From assembly GCA_023476565.1 (NCBI GenBank), contig JAMCVZ010000054.1, positions 1 to 53,802 of the forward strand: 53,802 bases of DNA, written 5' to 3'. Shown piece by piece: positions 17,708-25,910 of the stretch (position 1 is the first letter of the stretch; each line of letters starts with the position of its first letter). Both the position numbers and the translations under genes were made by a program. The DNA comes from Nitrospirota bacterium. Its GTDB lineage: Bacteria; Nitrospirota; Thermodesulfovibrionia; Thermodesulfovibrionales; Dissulfurispiraceae. The notes beneath the pieces were generated by a model. That model was not told the origin of the DNA. It did no database searches and worked only from the letters and a program-made list of their open reading frames with translations.

Positions 17708-18993
17708 CCACGGTATCCGAAAGGCTTATTGTTTCCGGAGGATCTTCTCTTATAACGGCTGTACCCGTATCCCCTGGTCCACTTTGAGCATTGCGCCGTG
17801 CGGGCTGAGCCGTGTGCGGCGGGCAGGGGTTCTTTGCCGGCCGGCTCGCTGCGGTTGATGTGGAGACCGCAAGCGCTCTTTACCATGCGGCCCTGCGCTC
17901 CCGATACATTCAGCAACAAGCCCACTGCCGTCATATTGACGATCAGGGATGAGCCCCCATAGCTGATGAACGGCAGCGGGAGCCCTTTTGTGGGGACCAT
18001 GCCGGTTACGACGGAGAAATTGATAATCGCCTGGATTGCTATCATCATGGATATTCCGAAGGCAAGATAGTAGTGAAACTGATCCATTGCTTTCCGCGCG
18101 ATAAGGATTCCTTTGAGGAACAGCATGAAAAAAATAAGGGCAACGCAAACAACACCGATAAACCCCAGTTCCTCTCCTATGAGCGAGAATATGAAATCGG
18201 TATGCACTTCGGGCAGGAACGATAATTTCTGCTTCCCCTCCCCGAGCCCCACACCTGTAAGCCCGCCGCTTCCGAGCGCTATGAAAGACTGGATAAGCTG
18301 AAAGCCGCTGCCCTGCGCGTCCTTCCACGGGTCGAGGAACGCCACGACCCTCTTCCACCGGTAAGGCTCGGAGAGCAGTTTTATTATAACCGGAAGGCCC
18401 AGTATCCCCAGCGAAAACAGATAACGCACCCTTATCCCTGACAGGAACAGCATGGACATCGTAAGGAGTGCAAGGCTCATGACCGCCCCGAAGTCAGGCT
18501 GCTTCAAAAACACCACCTGGAATACGCCCATTACGCCGACAGGAACAGCGAACGACAGGAATCTGTCCACCTTGTACCCGGGCATGGACATATACCGGGC
18601 AAGGAATAGCACCATGCATAGTTTGACAAGTTCCGACGGCTGAAAAGTGGACGGCCATACCCTGATCCACCGCCGTGCGCCGCCCGCGGTAATACCGAGT
18701 CTGGTAAAGACCAGGATGAGGCAAACAAGTGATGCAACAAGCAGGGGAATTGACATCTTCTTAAGGAATTCGAGCGGCGACTTATAGGCGATAAACATGG
18801 CTATTATGCCCAGCAGCACCGTAAACAACTGCTTTTTGATAAAACCGAATTGGCTGAGTTCCACGCCTTTCCTTCTGTATTTCTCCACGATATCCGGAGA
18901 GATTACCGACGTGGAGCTGTAAACCGCGGTCAGCCCGATAAGTATGAGCAGCAGTACAATAAGCAGGAGCCATTTATCGTATGATTGCTTCAC
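17704..18993 (-). CDS. ftsW: Septal peptidoglycan polymerase FtsW
   Basis: FtsW is a SEDS-family glycosyltransferase working with FtsI. The protein has about ten hydrophobic spans, the loop with RRWIRVWPSTFQPSE, the catalytic-region sequence HTDFIFSLIGEELGF, and the end motif LPFISYGGSSL. Start and stop overlap murD and murG by 4 bp each. Oddly, the final ~65 residues after the last membrane span form a hydrophilic Arg/Gly-rich tail encoded by unusually GC-rich DNA, longer than the short tail typical of the family. It could be a genuine cytoplasmic extension or the result of a frameshift or inserted repeat. Confidence 0.94.
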   Translation of the reverse strand: MKQSYDKWLLLIVLLLILIGLTAVYSSTSVISPDIVEKYRRKGVELSQFGFIKKQLFTVLLGIIAMFIAYKSPLEFLKKMSIPLLVASLVCLILVFTRLGITAGGARRWIRVWPSTFQPSELVKLCMVLFLARYMSMPGYKVDRFLSFAVPVGVMGVFQVVFLKQPDFGAVMSLALLTMSMLFLSGIRVRYLFSLGILGLPVIIKLLSEPYRWKRVVAFLDPWKDAQGSGFQLIQSFIALGSGGLTGVGLGEGKQKLSFLPEVHTDFIFSLIGEELGFIGVVCVALIFFMLFLKGILIARKAMDQFHYYLAFGISMMIAIQAIINFSVVTGMVPTKGLPLPFISYGGSSLIVNMTAVGLLLNVSGAQGRMVKSACGLHINRSEPAGKEPLPAAHGSARTAQCSKWTRGYGYSRYKRRSSGNNKPFGYRG

Positions 18994-20393
18994 AGTTCCA
19001 TGACCGCCTTTTTAAACTGCCTGCCCCTGTCCTCGAAATCCCTGAACATATCGAAACTGGCGCACGCAGGCGAAAGCAGGACGACATCGCCCGGTGAGGC
19101 AATATCCCGTGCTTTCTTTATCGCCGCCTTGAAATCGTCCTCCATGAAGACCTGTTTCAGATCACCCAGGGCCTTTCTTATCTTGTCTTTAGCCTCTCCG
19201 ATGAGCACAAGAGCTTTTACCTTGTCTTTTACAAGGGGCCTTAATTCCGTGAAATCGCCGTCTTTGTCCCTTCCGCCCGCGATCAGTATCACCGGCCCCT
19301 GAAAGCTCTCGAGCGATTTGACGACTGCGCCCACATTGGTCCCTTTGGAATCGTTGATGAACTTTATGCCGCCCGTCTCACGCACGAATTCAAGCCTGTG
19401 CTCGAGTCCCGGGAAATCCCTCATGGTATCCGCTACGGCATCCGTGCCGCAGCCCGACAGGAGCGCCATAACCGATGCCGCCATGGTATTTTCCATGTTA
19501 TGTACCCCCTTAATTTTAAAGGATGAAGGATGAAGGTTGAAGGTTGAAGGAACGCCGGGAACATTGAAACAAATCACTCCATCTTTCAAATAAGCTCCTT
19601 CAACCTCTCTTCTCCTGCTGAAATAAAAAATTCGAGGAATACTCCCTGCCCCGGATTTCCGGTCCCTGACTCTTTTCACCAGTTCACCGGTCATGGGGTC
19701 ATCGGCATTCAGCACGAGGAAGTCCCCTGTCCCCTGGTTTGAAAAAATCCTGCATTTCGCTTCGATATAGGCGGCCATGGATGGATACCTGTCCAGGTGG
19801 TCCGGCGTAATGTTAAGAATGGTTGCCGCTTTGGGCCTGAACTCATGTATGGATTCCAGTTGAAAACTGGATACTTCAACGACGATATAATCAAGTAACG
19901 AGTTGCTGCCTTTAAAGATTTCTTCAGTTAAGGCATTACCTATATTGCCGCCCAGGGCAGCGTTAAATCCGCCGTTCCTGAGCATCTCATACAACAGGGT
20001 AGTGGTCGTTGATTTGCCGTTGGTGCCGGTTATCGCCAGAAAGTCCGTCTTCCGCAGTCTGTCCTCTGACTTCCGGCTAATGACCTGATATGCCAGCTCC
20101 AGCTCACCGATTATCCTGATACCTCTCTCTGCCGCCATTTTCAGCGGAGTGATGGTCAGCGGGACCCCCGGGCTTACGACAATGAGGTCCGTGTTTTCAA
20201 AGAGCTCCGGAGGATGGCTCCCGAGCGCAGGCTTAATACCGGGATTAAGCCTGTCGACAAATGCCTTGAGCTCTTGCGGCGACTTTCTGTCCGTTACCGT
20301 TACCGAAGCCCCGAGCCCGGCAAGGAGATTGGCTGCGCTGGTTCCACTCCTTGCAAGACCGACAACAGTAACGGCTTTCCCCTTTAACTCCAT
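18990..20393 (-). CDS. murD: UDP-MurNAc-L-Ala--D-glutamate ligase MurD
   Basis: MurD adds D-Glu to the stem peptide. The 467-residue enzyme has the N-terminal VVGLARSGTSAANLL, ATP loop GTNGKSTTTTLL, SSFQLE, NITPDHLDRYPSM, and C-terminal LSPACASFDMFRDFEDRG. Near residues 281-294 the product has STFNLHPSSFK just before the conserved GVHNMEN; this is encoded by a run of GATGAAGG/GTTGAAGG words also found at the start of rsmH. It therefore looks like an in-frame repeat insertion in a loop. The gene overlaps a 48-codon ORF upstream by 10 bp. Confidence 0.95.
   Translation of the reverse strand: MELKGKAVTVVGLARSGTSAANLLAGLGASVTVTDRKSPQELKAFVDRLNPGIKPALGSHPPELFENTDLIVVSPGVPLTITPLKMAAERGIRIIGELELAYQVISRKSEDRLRKTDFLAITGTNGKSTTTTLLYEMLRNGGFNAALGGNIGNALTEEIFKGSNSLLDYIVVEVSSFQLESIHEFRPKAATILNITPDHLDRYPSMAAYIEAKCRIFSNQGTGDFLVLNADDPMTGELVKRVRDRKSGAGSIPRIFYFSRRREVEGAYLKDGVICFNVPGVPSTFNLHPSSFKIKGVHNMENTMAASVMALLSGCGTDAVADTMRDFPGLEHRLEFVRETGGIKFINDSKGTNVGAVVKSLESFQGPVILIAGGRDKDGDFTELRPLVKDKVKALVLIGEAKDKIRKALGDLKQVFMEDDFKAAIKKARDIASPGDVVLLSPACASFDMFRDFEDRGRQFKKAVMEL
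19514..19550. repeat. GATGAAGGTTGAAGG word repeat inside murD
   Basis: Tandem GGATGAA and GGTTGAA words, read on the minus strand as TTCAACCTTCATCC, are translated in frame. The same word type is at 29061-29096. Confidence 0.75.
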
Positions 20394-20530
20394 CCCCGTC
20401 TCTTTATAAACAGGCCGTTGCTCCAGCCGTAATGCTCAAAAAGAGGGGTGCTTGCGCCGGTGGTCGGGGACTGCTCTCTGTCTGCCTCACAGGCGCCCCG
20501 GCCGGATGTGCCGGCCGCACAGCAGCTCAT
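20384..20530 (-). CDS. 48-codon ORF of unknown function between dacA-like gene and murD
   Basis: An uninterrupted frame runs from ATG 20530 to TAA 20386-20384. Its ATG overlaps the stop of the upstream carboxypeptidase gene (ATGA), and its 3' end overlaps the murD start by 10 bp, the tight coupling seen elsewhere in this operon. The product starts MSCCAAGTSG, has a polar middle, and ends SNGLFIKRRGWS. The first half lies on GC-rich DNA that can form a GGCCGG-cacat-CCGGCC hairpin, so part of it could be a repeat. I do not recognise a family. It may be a small protein, a coupling ORF, or an accident of a 133-bp spacer. Confidence 0.4.
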   Translation of the reverse strand: MSCCAAGTSGRGACEADREQSPTTGASTPLFEHYGWSNGLFIKRRGWS

Positions 20531-21636
20531 GACAGACTCTTCCCCGAAGACTTCTTCCTTTTTTCGACAATGCTGACATGAGCGCCTTTCTTCTTTTTAT
20601 TCCTTTTCCCAACTGTTTTAATTTTATGCTTTTTCCCGGCGGTTTTAATTTTATCATTGCCGCTGAGGATCCTGGCCTTCCGCGCCTTTTTATACCTCAG
20701 GCCCTTGTGTTTCTTCTTTGCCTTGCCGCTGTATGAGGCGAAGACCACGGGGCTTTCATTTGATGAGCTCAGATAAATCATCGGCTCCGATTTCCGGGCA
20801 ATAACATCACTTCCCCTCTCCAGGAGCGTGCTTGAGTCCTGCCAGAGGAAGTCCCTTACACGCTCTCCCAGCACAGCGGTTATCAGTGTGGTTTCGCCCT
20901 TTTTCGCGGCGCTGACGAAGCAGTGTCCCGCTGCCCTCGTATACCCCGTCTTTCCCCCGAGGAGGTCATCATCCATCCATAACAGGTGGTTTGTATTCTT
21001 GACGATCATGCGTCTGCCGCTTTCGGAATGGATATCCCTGGTCCTCGTGCTTATCGCCTCCCTTATCGCGGGGTACTTAAGGGCTTCCTTCATGATCTTT
21101 GCAAGGTCAAAGGCCGTTATATACTGGCCCGGGCCCGGCAGTCCGGAGGCATTCACGAACCAGGTATTTTCAGCGCCCAGCAGGGCGGTCTTTTCGTTCA
21201 TCATGGTGACAAATTTGTCTTCAGAACCCGCCGTCGCCTCAGCAAGCGCAACCGCGGCGCTGTTCACCGATCTCATAAGGGCGAGATACAGGATCTCTTT
21301 TACCGTATATTTTTCTCCGGCCCTCAGCCTTGGTGAAACAGAAGGGGTATTGGCCGCATTCTCGCTTATGGTAATGATGGATTCCGGGTTGAGCCTGTCC
21401 ATAGCGACCATGGCCGTGACGAGTTTCGTCGTACTTGCGGGCTGCAGTTTCCAGTTGGGATTCTTCGCATACAGGATCTTTTCACTCGCGCCGTCAATGA
21501 CAACCGCAGCCTTTGCGTTGACCTCGTTAGCATGCGCGGCAAGCAGCGGATGACAAACAAAGGGCAGCAGGAAAGCCGCAAAGGAGAGCAGCCTTCTGAA
21601 TGATGAACGACGACCCATGGACGACAATTGTTTCAT
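20527..21636 (-). CDS. D-alanyl-D-alanine carboxypeptidase (DacA/DacF-like PBP)
   Basis: A class S11 penicillin-binding protein of 369 residues that trims the terminal D-Ala of stem peptides in the periplasm. A GTG three codons upstream overlaps the mraY stop (GTGA), but ATG 21636 has AGGTGA at good spacing. A signal peptide (~1-37) ends near AHANE. The active site triad is present: PASTTKL (SxxK), SVNSA (SxN) and GGKTGYT (KTG). The last ~65 residues are extremely Lys/Arg-rich with repeated KKHKIKT-like units and may bind the wall or membrane electrostatically. Its location inside the dcw cluster between mraY and murD is unusual. Confidence 0.9.
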   Translation of the reverse strand: MKQLSSMGRRSSFRRLLSFAAFLLPFVCHPLLAAHANEVNAKAAVVIDGASEKILYAKNPNWKLQPASTTKLVTAMVAMDRLNPESIITISENAANTPSVSPRLRAGEKYTVKEILYLALMRSVNSAAVALAEATAGSEDKFVTMMNEKTALLGAENTWFVNASGLPGPGQYITAFDLAKIMKEALKYPAIREAISTRTRDIHSESGRRMIVKNTNHLLWMDDDLLGGKTGYTRAAGHCFVSAAKKGETTLITAVLGERVRDFLWQDSSTLLERGSDVIARKSEPMIYLSSSNESPVVFASYSGKAKKKHKGLRYKKARKARILSGNDKIKTAGKKHKIKTVGKRNKKKKGAHVSIVEKRKKSSGKSLS

Positions 21637-21641
21637 ATATA

Positions 21642-22724
21642 TCACCTCAATTTTAATGTTGCAAGGCTAAATAATGCAAGGACAATTCCCGCGATCCAGA
21701 ACCTGACTATTACCTTCGGCTCCTGCCAGCCTTTTAATTCAAAGTGATGGTGCAGCGGGGCCATCTTGAATATCCTCTTGCCCGTAAGCTTGAACGATGC
21801 GACCTGGAGGATAACGGAAATGGTCTCTATCACGAATATACCGCCGACAACACCCAATACGATCTCGTGTTTTGTGATAACAGCAAGCGTTCCCAGCGAG
21901 CCGCCCAGTCCCAATGAGCCGACATCCCCCATAAAGACCTCCGCGGGGTACGAATTATACCAGAGGAAGCCGAGGGCCGCCCCCAGCATCGCTCCGCAGA
22001 ATACCGTCAATTCGCCTATCCCAGGCAGGTAGAGGACCTGCAGGTATCGTGCGAACTGGGCGTGCCCCGATACATAGACGAGCACGACATTGGCGAAAAC
22101 GGCAACGGCGACGAGTCCTATTGCAAGGCCGTCTATTCCGTCCGTGAGGTTCACGGCATTGGACGAACCGACAATGATGAATACCGAAAAGGGTATATAA
22201 AAAAACCCCAGATCAAAGAGCCACTTTTTGAAGAAAGGAATGCTGAGAACCGTATTGTACGGGTCATGCGGATTGGCGTAGAGAAATATGCCGACACCGC
22301 CGGCTATAGCCATCTGCGCCCCGAATTTATACCATGCCCTTAACCCCTTCGGGTTCTTCTTGACCGCTTTCAGGTAATCGTCGAGAAAACCTATGCCCCC
22401 GAAACCCAGGAGCGCGGTTAGCATTATCCGGATATAGACATTCCTGAAATTCCCCCACAGCAGCACGGAAATCACGATGGCCGACAGGATGATAATTCCC
22501 CCCATGGTGGGAGTGCCGGCCTTCGAGAGATGGGTCTTCGGACCGTCATCCCTTATCTGCTGGGTCATGCTGATCTTTTTCAGCCATCTGATCATGGCAG
22601 GAGCAATGATAAAGGTAGTTATAAGCGCAGTCAGGGCCGCAAGGGACGTCCTGAATGTTATATACCGGAATACATTCAGCGGTGAAAAATAATTATGCAA
22701 TCCGTAAAGAATTTCAAACAGCAT
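21642..22724 (-). CDS. mraY: Phospho-MurNAc-pentapeptide transferase MraY
   Basis: MraY transfers the UDP-linked precursor to undecaprenyl phosphate, making lipid I. The 360-residue polytopic membrane protein has about ten spans and the family signatures KAGTPTMGG, FLDDYLK, NAVNLTDGIDGLAIG, FMGDVGSLGLGG and the C-terminal HHHFELKGW. It starts 3 bp after murF stops. No oddity is seen. Confidence 0.97.
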   Translation of the reverse strand: MLFEILYGLHNYFSPLNVFRYITFRTSLAALTALITTFIIAPAMIRWLKKISMTQQIRDDGPKTHLSKAGTPTMGGIIILSAIVISVLLWGNFRNVYIRIMLTALLGFGGIGFLDDYLKAVKKNPKGLRAWYKFGAQMAIAGGVGIFLYANPHDPYNTVLSIPFFKKWLFDLGFFYIPFSVFIIVGSSNAVNLTDGIDGLAIGLVAVAVFANVVLVYVSGHAQFARYLQVLYLPGIGELTVFCGAMLGAALGFLWYNSYPAEVFMGDVGSLGLGGSLGTLAVITKHEIVLGVVGGIFVIETISVILQVASFKLTGKRIFKMAPLHHHFELKGWQEPKVIVRFWIAGIVLALFSLATLKLR

Positions 22725-22727
22725 GCA

Positions 22728-24146
22728 TCAACCCTCTTGTGCCCTGGAAAAATTGCCGGGCTCCCCTAGCCCGCCCCCGCCGGTTACGGACAGGACCTTC
22801 TCCATTTTCATCCCGCGGGAGCCCTTGATCAGGACAATATCCCCTTCCTGAATTATCCTTTTGAGCTCCTTGCCGGCGTCTTCCGAAGTGCCGGTACGGA
22901 TTCCCTTTCCCCTGAATTCGTCAACCGCAAGCCCCATCAGCGGGCCCACCCCGATAAGGACCTCTACAGGCAGGCCTGACATCCACTGTCCCAGCCTCTT
23001 ATGCGCGTCAATACCGTAACTGCCGAGTTCAAGCATATCTCCCAAAACCGCTATCGCCCTTTTATGCTTATGACCGTTATGCCCGGAGGATCGAATCCGC
23101 CTTACCAGCTCTTTTACAGACTCCTCCATGGACGAGGGGTTGGCATTATACGAGTCATTCAAATAGGTCACTCCCTCTTCTTTCCGTATTTCGAACCGCA
23201 TATGGACGCCTGTAAAGGACTCAAGCCCCTCTTTGATTTCCTGGAGGCTGAACCCGACGGCATACGCGGCTGAGGCCGCTGCGAGGGAATTATATATATT
23301 GAAGCGTCCCGCCAGCCTGGAATTTACAGCGATATGACCGGCGCCGGCGCGCAGAGAAAACCGCGTCCCCTCATCCGAAAAGGTGATATCACCGGCTGTC
23401 AGGTCCGCCGTGCTGTTTTCCATGCCGAACGATATTATTTCGCCCTCAAAGCGTCCGCGTACGCCCTCCATAAGAAAGGCATCGTCAGCGTTCAGCGCCA
23501 GCCTCTTTACATAGGGCAGTATCTCAAGTTCCGAGTCCCTGACTTTATCAAGAGAGCCGAAGCCCTCGAGGTGCTCAAACCCGATATTTGTAACAACGCC
23601 TGTGTCCGGCAACGCGATCTTGCACAATTCATCTATATCGCCGGGCCTGTTCGTCCCCATCTCAAGCACCATTGCTCCGGCATCCGCATCAACCCTGGTA
23701 ATGGAAAGGGGCATTCCTATATGATTATTAAGATTCCCGGTCGTCTTAAGCACCTTCAAGCGTGTGTTCAAAATTGATGAAACAAGCTCTTTGGTCGTTG
23801 TTTTCCCGTTGCTTCCGATTATCCCGATCACAGGGCCCTGAAATCTCTTCCTGATGTATCGCGCCAGGTCATGCAGCGCTTGCACTGTATCGTCAACCAG
23901 GATTACGGTTTTGTTCTTTAATTTTGCATTTTGAATTTTGCATTTTGAATCTATGACGGCGCCTGAGCCCGACTTAAGGGCATCCGCTATGAAATCATGA
24001 CCATCGAACCTGTCGCCTTTCAGGGCGAAAAACAATTCACCCTTTCTGATGGACCTTGAGTCTATGGATACCCCTGAAAAGCGGGTAGGACCTTTCGAGG
24101 CGGTATTTCCGCCCGTTGCCTCAATTATTTCTCCGATGCCTAACAT
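22728..24146 (-). CDS. murF: UDP-MurNAc-tripeptide--D-Ala-D-Ala ligase MurF
   Basis: MurF adds the D-Ala-D-Ala made by Ddl. The 472-residue enzyme has the ATP loop GSNGKTTTKELV (~112), LEMGTNRPGDI, NIGFEHLEGFGS and YLNDSYNANPSSM. Around residues 67-79 it contains SKCKIQNAKLKNK, encoded by alternating ATTTTGCATTTTGAA words that recur between genes at 49455-49491. This seems an in-frame repeat insertion in the substrate-binding N-terminal domain. The C-terminal ~20 residues (GGGGLGEPGNFSRAQEG) are also unusual. Confidence 0.95.
   Translation of the reverse strand: MLGIGEIIEATGGNTASKGPTRFSGVSIDSRSIRKGELFFALKGDRFDGHDFIADALKSGSGAVIDSKCKIQNAKLKNKTVILVDDTVQALHDLARYIRKRFQGPVIGIIGSNGKTTTKELVSSILNTRLKVLKTTGNLNNHIGMPLSITRVDADAGAMVLEMGTNRPGDIDELCKIALPDTGVVTNIGFEHLEGFGSLDKVRDSELEILPYVKRLALNADDAFLMEGVRGRFEGEIISFGMENSTADLTAGDITFSDEGTRFSLRAGAGHIAVNSRLAGRFNIYNSLAAASAAYAVGFSLQEIKEGLESFTGVHMRFEIRKEEGVTYLNDSYNANPSSMEESVKELVRRIRSSGHNGHKHKRAIAVLGDMLELGSYGIDAHKRLGQWMSGLPVEVLIGVGPLMGLAVDEFRGKGIRTGTSEDAGKELKRIIQEGDIVLIKGSRGMKMEKVLSVTGGGGLGEPGNFSRAQEG
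23917..23950. repeat. ATTTTGCATTTTGAA word repeat inside murF
   Basis: Two and a half copies of ATTTTGCATTTTGA lie within the coding frame, matching the composition and words of the intergenic tract at 49455-49491. Confidence 0.8.
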
Positions 24147-24197
24147 TTATGAATTCGTGCCCCCATACCGTGCTGAACCGGATAAAACGAGAAATTC

Positions 24198-25910
24198 TTA
24201 ATTCTTGACCGGATTTGAGGGGTATATTCCCTCAAAAGCCGCGCCGCCGCCGAAGGCAGGCCTGCCGGTGGTCCGCTTGATCGCACTCTCAAGGGCCGTC
24301 CTGTCGCTGAATTGATGGCGCACGCCCTGCACTTCCTGGTAGTTCTCATGCCCCTTGCCGGCCACCAGCACTATATCTCCCGAGGACGCAAGCTCCACCG
24401 CCATGCTGATGGCTACGCTCCTGTCGGGGATTACAATATAATTATCGCTTTTGATGCCTTTTTCCACATCCCTTATAATGGTTTGGGGATCCTCATATCT
24501 CGGATTATCGGAAGTTATTATCACAAAGTCACTGAGCTTTGACGCGATCTCCCCCATCTTTGAGCGCTTCCCTTTATCCCTGTTGCCGCCGCAGCCGACA
24601 ACGGTGATAATCTTCCCTTGTCCCCGTCCTTGTCCTTTGTCTTCGCTTTCGGGCATAGAGAACTTCCGCCTTTTTGCCTTCATGATCCTCTCGGTTTTCT
24701 CGGCGAAGCGATAAGCTTCAAGCAACCGGCGCGCAGTCTGTAAAAGCCTCTCAAGGGCGTCCTCCGTATGAGCGTAGTCGACGACCGCGAGGAAATCCTG
24801 TCCGACATCAACCTTTTCAAACCTCCCCTTCACTAAACCCGTCATAGCAATTCCCTCCTTTATTATCTCAATCGGTATATCCAACAATAGGGCCGCGCAT
24901 ATAGCGGAAAGCATGTTGTACACATTGGTGTTCCCGACAAGCGAAGACATTATCTCTTCTTCAACATTTTTTATTTTTTCATTTTTTATTTTCAATTTAA
25001 ACGATGTCCCTTTGAATGTCGCTTTTATGTCAAGGGCGGCTATATCCGCGCCTTTATTTTCAAGGGAATAGGTCAGCACCCTGATATCCGGACGCCGCCG
25101 CCTCAGGCTTTCGGAGAGCCTCTCGCCGTAAGGATCGTCGATATTGACGGCAGCGCACCCGCCTTCATCCAGCAATTCCGTAAAGAGCCTTTCTTTTGCC
25201 CTGTAATAATCTTCCATGGTCTTATGGAAATCCAGGTGGTCCCTGGTAAGATTCGTGAAAATCCCCGCCTTGAATCGTGTATGTTCGACCCTCTTCTGCG
25301 ACAGGGCATGCGAAGAAATCTCCGAGACTACATACGTGCATCCCCCGTCGGACATCTCTCTCAGCAAAGACTGGAAATCCGCTGCTTCCGGGGTCGTGTG
25401 CGGCGCGTCATAAGCCGTATCCTTTATCATGTAACTGATGGTCCCTATCAGCCCGACGCTCTTTTCCCACCTCTCCAGTATGGACTTGACCAGATAGGAT
25501 GTCGTTGTCTTGCCGTTCGTGCCGGTAATGCCGATGACCGTCATTTCTTCGGAAGGCCTCCTGTAGAAATCACCGGATATGCAGGCAAGGGCGTCCCTCG
25601 GATCATCGACACCGATCCAGACAATATCAGGATACTTTTCCCTCAGCAACGAGTAATGAGTGACGAATGATGAGTTGCCTTCCCTGCCTTTATCCTTTAA
25701 CCCGTTACCGTCTTTTTCGTATACAATTGCGGCTGCTCCCCTCCTGATCGCATCCTCGACAAAGCTGTTGCCGTCGAACCGCTCGCCTTTTATGGCGACG
25801 AATACCTCACCGCCCTTGACCTTCCTGGAGTCATACGCAACCGCGGATATCTCCCTTTCAATGTCGCCGGCTGCGTCAAAACCTTTTCTCAAAATGTCCT
25901 TTATCCTCAT
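24198..25910 (-). CDS. murE: UDP-MurNAc-dipeptide--meso-diaminopimelate ligase MurE
   Basis: MurE adds the third stem residue. The motif DNPRYEDP marks the meso-DAP-specific type. The ATP loop is GTNGKTTTSYLV, and EISSHAL, TNLTRDHLDFHKTMEDY and GKGHENYQ are in place. At 570 residues it is about 70 longer than usual. The extra length sits in three low-complexity stretches: ~70-92 (GTAAC-like words), ~302-316 (Lys/Asn/Ile-rich, from a TTTTTTATTTTTTCA tract) and ~400-432 (Lys/Gly/Gln-rich before ITVVGCGGNRDKGKR). All keep frame and lie between conserved motifs. Overlaps ftsI by 4 bp. Confidence 0.95.
   Translation of the reverse strand: MRIKDILRKGFDAAGDIEREISAVAYDSRKVKGGEVFVAIKGERFDGNSFVEDAIRRGAAAIVYEKDGNGLKDKGREGNSSFVTHYSLLREKYPDIVWIGVDDPRDALACISGDFYRRPSEEMTVIGITGTNGKTTTSYLVKSILERWEKSVGLIGTISYMIKDTAYDAPHTTPEAADFQSLLREMSDGGCTYVVSEISSHALSQKRVEHTRFKAGIFTNLTRDHLDFHKTMEDYYRAKERLFTELLDEGGCAAVNIDDPYGERLSESLRRRRPDIRVLTYSLENKGADIAALDIKATFKGTSFKLKIKNEKIKNVEEEIMSSLVGNTNVYNMLSAICAALLLDIPIEIIKEGIAMTGLVKGRFEKVDVGQDFLAVVDYAHTEDALERLLQTARRLLEAYRFAEKTERIMKAKRRKFSMPESEDKGQGRGQGKIITVVGCGGNRDKGKRSKMGEIASKLSDFVIITSDNPRYEDPQTIIRDVEKGIKSDNYIVIPDRSVAISMAVELASSGDIVLVAGKGHENYQEVQGVRHQFSDRTALESAIKRTTGRPAFGGGAAFEGIYPSNPVKN
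24966..24998. repeat. ATTTTTTATTTTTTCATTTT word repeat inside murE
   Basis: T-rich iterated words are translated in frame as KLKIKNEKIKN (minus strand). They lie between conserved MurE motifs. Confidence 0.7.
25647..25677. repeat. GAGTAATGAGTGACGAATGA word repeat inside murE
   Basis: The tract begins CAAC and ends GTTG, and consists of GAGTAA/GAGTGA/GAATGA words like those in the hairpins at 10304-10398 and 33009-33123. It encodes SSFVTHYSLLR near residues 80-90. Confidence 0.75.
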
